From: Leptoclinus maculatus | Taxonomy: Eukaryota > Chordata > Actinopteri > Perciformes > Stichaeidae | Reading direction: 5' to 3' | DNA: 64,000 bases | NCBI GenBank assembly: GCA_032191485.1 | Contig: JAVDOI010000130.1 | Coordinates: 240,001 to 304,000 of the forward strand | Shown here: positions 58,101 through 64,000 of the stretch, one piece after another | How positions within the stretch are numbered: position 1 is the stretch's first letter | How the letters are laid out: each line of letters begins with the position of its first letter | Position numbers and translations under genes: made by a program | Notes under the pieces: model-generated | What the model saw: only the letters and a program-made list of their open reading frames with translations | What the model was told of the DNA's origin: nothing | The model's database searches: none

Positions 58101-58592
58101 ATGCTGCTGTTCCTCTTCTTGTTTGGTCTGGCTCTGGGTGCTGTGTCTCCTTCTGATGACCCTCAATTGACGCAACAGCAGGGCAACTGTAACACGCTGT
58201 GGTACAACTTCAACGGACGCTTCTACAAGTACGTCGCCACACACATGACCTGGGCTGATGCAGAGACCCACTGTGTGTCACAGGGAGTCAACCTGGTGTC
58301 AATCCACAGTCTGGAGGAACAGAATTTTGTCAAATCCCTGATCAAGAACTCTGACCCTGCTGAGGGGCTGACCTGGATCGGACTCAGTGACATCCACAAA
58401 GAAGGAGCATGGATGTGGTCTGATGGGTCTGCAGCCAACTTTGTTTATTGGAACAGTGGAGAGCCAAGCAACATCGCCGGAAACGGCGTCGTAAACGAAG
58501 ACTGTGTCCAGATGAACTTTTCTGGAGAGAAGAAATGGAACGATGTTCCATGTTCACGTACTTATCCCTTTGTTTGTGCATCTCACATCTGA
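58101..58592 (+). CDS. Secreted C-type lectin, intronless (ladderlectin/lactose-binding lectin-like)
   Basis: The 163-residue protein has a signal peptide (MLLFLFLFGLALGAV) and one C-type lectin domain from about residue 28 to 161. Domain landmarks are WADAETHC, LVSIHS, WIGLSD (92-97) and WND (146-148). Cys58-Cys159 and Cys135-Cys151 would form the two core disulfides; Cys30 is unpaired because its usual partner position reads FNGRFYKY. The sugar-site triplet is EPS (121-123) instead of EPN or QPD, so mannose or galactose preference is uncertain. One N-glycosylation site is NFS (139). Proteins of this kind act as secreted pattern-recognition lectins in fish skin, plasma or venom; this role is by family. 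The whole CDS is one exon. Confidence 0.88.
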   Translation: MLLFLFLFGLALGAVSPSDDPQLTQQQGNCNTLWYNFNGRFYKYVATHMTWADAETHCVSQGVNLVSIHSLEEQNFVKSLIKNSDPAEGLTWIGLSDIHKEGAWMWSDGSAANFVYWNSGEPSNIAGNGVVNEDCVQMNFSGEKKWNDVPCSRTYPFVCASHI

Positions 58593-58665
58593 GATGTTAC
58601 ATATGTCTGATTGAACCTGGTCACTGTTCACTTGTTGCTCTGCTGACATGCATTTTGGCCTCTAC

Positions 58666-58671
58666 AATAAA
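58666..58671 (+). terminator. Poly(A) signal of the lectin gene
   Basis: AATAAA lies 74 bases past the stop codon, followed by a GT-rich stretch (TATGTGTGTGTAG) at 58,690, as expected for a cleavage region. Confidence 0.7.
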
Positions 58672-58702
58672 GACACAAATGTTCACTTATATGTGTGTGT
58701 AG

Positions 58703-59556
58703 ACTGTTTCACTAACCTTCATTTTGATAAATGTTGGATATTGTGACACATGCAACTCCTGTTGATGAAACGGCATATTTCCACACCTTTTTGATAATCT
58801 AATTATAATTCAAAGTATAATTAAAAAACAAAGCCACATAAAGTAAAAATGATATTTTAATCCACATATTTCTACTCTCTATGCATCACCAACCACTACA
58901 ATGTTAAAGCAATAATTGTTAAGGTCCAGTCAGTTCTTACCTAACTGCCATCTAATAACGACACCTCAGACTCTCATACATCTACGCTGCTTTTCTTCAC
59001 AAGAACATGTGTATTATTTCACTGGATCCATGAAAAACCTAACACACTGTAGTAATAAGAGTCATTTAGGAGTTTTCCAATGAAACGCTTGGTGCCAAAA
59101 TAAAAGGACTTGATCCAAAGAGCGAACTAAATCTTTTTTTCGAGTTATTGCTTGTCTTTGTTTTCATTTTAGATTCCAGATTAATTTTTTATCAAAACAC
59201 TCCTCACACATCTTTCTCATTGGACTTTGATGTTTTTGTTACGATATTCATTTTACTATAAATAATCAAGACATGCACTCTTCAGAGGCAAACGTTACAT
59301 GACCCTGCAGCATATAGACTGTAGAGTTGTGATAAAGACCCACTTTTAAGCAGAAACCATCTCATGAGCAGCTGTATCCTTGTCTCTGCATTATAGCACT
59401 TAAGACAGACTCTTATCCCTTTGTCACCAATACTTCCTTGAATCCAAATGAATGTGACCACAGGCCGTGGCAAGGCCCGGATTTAGTTTACAATTGTTAG
59501 AGTACACTGACCGTTCAATACTGGCTCAAACCAACTAAAACCCCACAGATCCTCTA
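58703..59556. other. Lectin downstream region, nothing recognised
   Basis: AT-rich, with no exon and no recognised repeat. Confidence 0.4.
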
Positions 59557-59731
59557 TGTGGCAGTAAATGATGGACTGAGACAGGATTCCCTTAAGATTA
59601 CAAAGTTTATTACATCAAATACTTTAAACAGGGTATTAAAAACACAAGAAATCCATTCAATCTAATAGATCCAAGACAGTAAAAGGTATATATCCAATAT
59701 ACTTCGTGCCACAAATTACAGTAGAAGAGGA
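59557..59731. repeat. 175-bp direct repeat, right copy
   Basis: Same orientation and length as 57,561-57,735, 1,996 bp apart, with about three mismatches. The sequence to its right differs from that right of the left copy. Confidence 0.85.
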
Positions 59732-62170
59732 GAGTGCTGCAGGATGAACGGTCGGAGCCGCAGACAGAGAGGGGGAAGTAATACTGGGACAGAGTACTCA
59801 CCATGCTCCGGTGCCCCACACACACACAGCAAAGCAAAGGGGTAAAGAAACAATTCGTGGAGGGAGTGCAAAGAAAACTACCACTAAACACACGATTATG
59901 GGGTGTGAAGCGCAGGTGAGAAACTCCATCACCAAACCCTCCAGCGTCTGGGCGGCCACGCTTCCCACCGGTCCTACAGCACTCGGACAGACAAACAGAA
60001 AACAGGTGTTCACAATGTTAGCGCCGCATGGCAGCTACAACAATCTACTATTCATTTCTTGGGGGAAAGCAATGAGCGCCACGAGGGCTAACAGAGGATA
60101 ACAAAATGAACTAACACCAACACAGACCAACTAATAAACTAAAGACTGAACTAAACAAAACAGCAGTGGCAGTCAGCTCCTGTCTGATCGTTGAGCAACC
60201 CCCATCCGGACAGCTCAACACGGGGAAGTGGGAGTCGCTATGGAGCCGGACCTACAGTAAATGAACCAGAGTAAAACACACAGTAGCAATGCCTCAACTT
60301 AACACAACTAAAGTTAACTACCAAAGCATTGCACGTGACGGGCACAACATGTCGCACCAGGGATCAGAGGGGAATGACACAGCTCGCAAACCAAACAATT
60401 TGGGAACAAGGAAGTAGGAGGTGCTAAGCATTTGTTATGAATCCATAAATAACTCAAACAACAAAGCTCTCCTGAAGCTCTTATCCCTTGTCACCAATAC
60501 TTCCCTGAATTGAATTGTAGCCAGTTTTAAGGACCCGGCAACCCACGCTGATGAAAACTTACCTGATCCATCTAAATTCTAAAGACTATAGAAGTCAGTT
60601 TATTGTACGGTAAATGTTTTTTGCAGCTATGTTAGTGTTGAGATCTTTGCTTCTCAAGAGTTATTGTTGTTCACAGTATTAGACAAACCATCCAAGATTA
60701 TAAGAGTAATATTCATACATTCCGTGTATTCTATTTTGAGGTGACACAACTCAATATGAGGTTCAACAATGTGTCAGTTCATTCTTGAGAAGACAAGTTT
60801 GTGCTTTGAAGCTGGAACGTAAAAGTACTTGTAGTTCTGTTTTCTGGCCACTTGAGAGCAGCAGAAGAGCAAGTGGGTGAGATGATGCTCTTCTCTTTCC
60901 TCAAATGCTGTAGCAGACAGGAAACCAACAGGAAGGTGTATTTAGTGTTTCATCGGCCGTAGTCATGACTGTAAAGTTACGTTTTTTTAAAGCAATGTTG
61001 TTTAAAACCTGTTTGCATGTTAAAACAAAAACACAAAGTTCACAATGCAAGATAGGACACATTGAAGGCTTTGTACTATTGTAATGATGTTGATGTGTCA
61101 CTATATGCCCATGTTTGGTATGTTATTATTTATCAGTCACAAAGCAATACGTCTCCCCTCGTGTCCCCTCAACCTTCTGACAGCTGAAGCCACATGTCTT
61201 TTCTAAAGCAGCGTTTTACTATGTCAACATTTGACTGAAATTAATGAATTATTATTTTTCATGTGACATCTCCGGATGAGCTTGTTGTCTTTCTTTGGCT
61301 TATGTTCAGATACTGTGTAGATGTGTACAAGGGAAAGTGTTGACCAAGTGCATTTGTTTTTCCATCCAGTCTATTAGATACATGTGGGAACAGCACAACT
61401 GTTGCAATCACAACAACAGTGTGAATATCTAATCATGTCGACAAAACTCAACATGTTCAACACACTCACTAATGAATTCACACTGTTGTGAGATGGAGCA
61501 GCATAATGTTTATAATACGTTTATGGGTAACAGAGGCAGCCGGAAGGACGGGAGCAGTAAACACTCAAACATGTATACACCTTTTAAATATTGTCCCACT
61601 GAAGCTCTGTGGAGCGTAAAGTGCAAAGAAGTATAAAAGAAGTGTTTGTCATCATTTCATTAAGTAAACCCACGTAGAGCTCTTTACCTCTGATGGTCTT
61701 TATCGGGGAGGAAATGATCATTTCATTAAAAAAACTGTTGGAAAAACGTAAAGAATGTTGTGTTTTAGTCACTAAGAAGTTAGGCAGCTGCTTCAAAAAG
61801 GTTTGTGACCTCGTGTTGAACCTTTTCAATTATAGCTATCTCAGCTGTTTTTCTTCAGCATCTTCTTTTAGTGTCCTTTCGTCAAGGGAGATAGTACATT
61901 TGTTGTGCACGTCAGTTTTTACGTGTGCTGATTCGGACCATGACGTCTTCCCATATTAGGATAAGATGACCTTTGACAGAACAACTTGTTAAAGGACGGG
62001 TCCAGACGAGGTCCAGACCTTGACTAAATCATTCTGCTTCAAAGCCTTTGTATGTGTTATCTGCAGCATATAATCCAGAGACTCAGAGACGGACCTCTGA
62101 GCAGCAACTTGACGCATAAGCTGTATGTGTTTCAACTCTGTTCCTTCTAGCGAGAAGAAATGTCCTGATT
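59732..62170. other. Intergenic, GC-richer block then AT-rich sequence
   Basis: 59,732-60,420 is GC-richer and A-rich on the plus strand, with no clear frame; it could be the continuation of the repeat at 59,557. The remainder has no supported gene. A short text near 61,690 (GATGGTCTTTATCGGGGAGG) echoes the LINE start at 62,234. Confidence 0.35.
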
Positions 62171-62229
62171 AATGATTTTACACCCGGTGTGGAGTCATAT
62201 TTTTCTAACAAAAACCCACAGTTCTTTAC

Positions 62230-63620
62230 CTCAGATGGTCTTTATCAGGGAGGAAAGGATCACATGGGCTGTACATATTAATAAAGTAGAGAATAAATGT
62301 AAAAAAGTACTAAATATAATGAGGTGTTTGGTAGGAAGTGAATGGGGTGCAGATAGAACTGCTTTGAAAGCCATATAGAGTGGATTCATTAGGTTTATAT
62401 TAGATTATGGTTGTGTGGTGTATGGATCAGCAGCAAGCACATCTCTCAAAAAACTGGATATTATTCAATATCAGGCAATGAGAATATGCACCGGTGCCTT
62501 TAAAACAACCCCAACGGCTGCATTACAGGTGGAAATGGGTGAAATGCTGCTAGAACTACGAAGATCACAGTTAGCATTGAGTTATTGAGCAAATCTACAG
62601 GGACACAGTAGAGAACATCCAACACAGGAAACGTTAGAACCTTGATGGGAAAAGGAGAAGAGGGAGACAAGAAGCTTTGGATGGACAGCAGCACAGAAAG
62701 CAACAGAACTCGGCATATAGCTAAATTACACTTCAGTCCAACAGCCCCATTACCAACAATAGCACCGTGGATACATTATGCTTCTTTACATTATTAACAA
62801 AGAAGAACATGGGTAGAGCGGATCATTTCAATTGGCATACAATACAGGCACATATCCACAGTTACCACAGTTATATCCAGGTTTTTACAGATGCATCAAA
62901 GAATCTAGGAAACAAGGTAGGAGTGGCATTTATTGTCCCAGAATGTAATGTTAAAATAGGTAAAAGGATCACTGAGGGACTATCAGTGTACACAGGGGAA
63001 ATGCTGCAATAATGTCATCACTACAGTGGATAGAGGACACAAGACCATTGAGGGCAATCATTTGTTCAGACTCAAGTTCTTCATTAGCAGCTTACAGAGC
63101 AGCCATTCAGACAGTAGACCAGACATCCTTAAAGAAACACAACAAACATTAAACAGAATACAAGTGATGGGTCTGACGGTCATATTCCTATGAGTACCAG
63201 CACATATTGGGGTCAAAGGAAATGAAATGGCAGATAAAGCTGCAAAAGAGGCCACAAAAAAAATAGCTGCACTAATGTTGCAGTCAGCTTCAGTAAATCA
63301 GAAACAAAAAGTATCATTAAACAGGTTGAAGGAAAGGTGGCAGAAGCAACGGGAAGAAGACAGGAAAGGACGATGGTTTTACAGAGTGCAGAGGAAAGTG
63401 GGAGAAATGAGATGTGCAGGAAGGAACAGGAGAGAGGAAACTAATATCAAGGCTTAGATTTGGACACACTGGCCTAAACAGTCTGCTATAAAAAACAGGG
63501 AAACACGAAACAGGAATATGAGACTATTGTGAGCAAGAGGAAACAATAGAACATGTAATTGTACAATGTCAGAAATATGAGCAGGAAAGAGGGCAGCTGA
63601 TTGGAGACCTCGGCAAGATG
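62230..63620 (+). mobile_element. Decayed RNase H-bearing LINE
   Basis: Broken plus-strand frames give, in order, RT C-terminal text (KVENKCKKVLNIMRCL, SEWGADRTALKAI, then FILDYGCVVYGSA), LQVEMGEMLLELRRSQL, an RNase H domain (VFTDASKNLGNKVGVAF, TGEM, ICSDSSSSLAAYRA, VPAHIGVKGNEMADKAAKEA), and a C-terminal knuckle-like piece (HVIVQCQKYEQERGQL). An RNase H after RT places it in the I/Nimb-like LINEs. At least six stops or shifts are present. Confidence 0.8.
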
Positions 63621-63624
63621 AAGG

Positions 63625-64000
63625 TACACTGTAAGAAACGTACCGTGAAATTCACAGTTATTAACTGGCAGCAATCGACCAGTAACTTACTGTAAACACA
63701 AGTCACAGTAATTGTTACCGTGTATTGTAGTTTTTAATACAGTAGCAGTGTTTATATTGTGAAATCAAACACAGTAATTAAAGTATTTACTGTATTTTTG
63801 GTTACAGTAGTAGTGTTATAACCGTGATATAAAGAACAGTAATCTCCATGTAGTGTAATTGTTTTTACGGTTATACTGTTTCAGCTGTAAAATATAAAAT
63901 TGAATGTTGTATTTTTACAGTATTTTAAAGTTACAGTATCTTAATGCCATGCTGGTAATTTACATATTACCAGTAGTCTGCTGTTAAAATATCACTATTT
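63625..64000. repeat. MITE-like ACAGTA-rich repeat, cut by window end
   Basis: It starts CACTGTAAGAAACGTACCG directly where the LINE's last frame ends, and has many TTACAGTA/ACAGTAAT words. I recognise such text from abundant teleost MITEs. The other end is outside the window. Confidence 0.5.

Noticed and set aside
57561..59731. Calling the 175-bp repeats an LTR pair of a retroelement carrying the lectin
   Set aside because: The repeats start TG but do not end CA, no primer site or polypurine tract is seen, and right flanks differ.

Overview
The window looks like ray-finned fish (teleost, probably percomorph) nuclear DNA. The grounds are small phase-consistent exons in long introns, very frequent (TG)n arrays and minisatellites, tRNA-headed SINEs, L2-type and RNase H-bearing LINEs, a DIRS-type retroelement, several hAT-like DNA transposons, an endogenous retrovirus and a teleost-type secreted C-type lectin. 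The species cannot be told from this window. All gene models are read by eye from splice signals and reading phase, without a database search.

Layout. 1-5,000 is intergenic, with a (TG)n array and two SINEs. 6,091-20,298 (minus strand) holds the last eight coding exons of a coiled-coil protein that I do not recognise. Its exons join in phase from 20.3 kb down to a stop at 6.09 kb, and L2 and SINE insertions lie in its introns. 20.6-29.5 kb is an 8.9-kb AT-rich satellite of 59/61-bp monomers. 29.5-32.8 kb has a 200-bp tandem duplication, a 35-bp minisatellite, (TG)n, a 16-bp minisatellite and an orphan minus-strand exon that starts a protein with a signal peptide. 34.75-35.3 kb is a minus-strand last-exon-like ORF of unknown identity.

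36.5-44.7 kb is a minus-strand endogenous retrovirus: a 3' LTR, the transmembrane part of env, integrase, RT, protease and gag. A 2.24-kb foldback transposon with a clean 8-bp target duplication is nested in RT. A second ERV pol fragment abuts gag. 45.4-48.5 kb (minus) has five very small in-phase exons carrying a CD99-family-like FDLADAL motif, with a hAT-like element (8-bp TSD) in one intron. 49.5-52.2 kb is nested hAT debris plus a DIRS fragment. 52.35-54.73 kb is an 88-copy 27-bp minisatellite with no stop codons in three frames. 54.7-57.55 kb has LINE fragments and a hAT with a BED-type ORF. 58.1-58.6 kb (plus) is the one complete gene, an intronless secreted C-type lectin with TATA box and poly(A) signal, sitting between two nearly identical 175-bp direct repeats. 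62.2-63.6 kb is a decayed RNase H-bearing LINE, followed by a MITE-like sequence cut by the window end.

I see no operon-like or pathway-level link between the genes. The most unusual material is the nested mobile DNA, the two large tandem arrays and the lectin's flanks.
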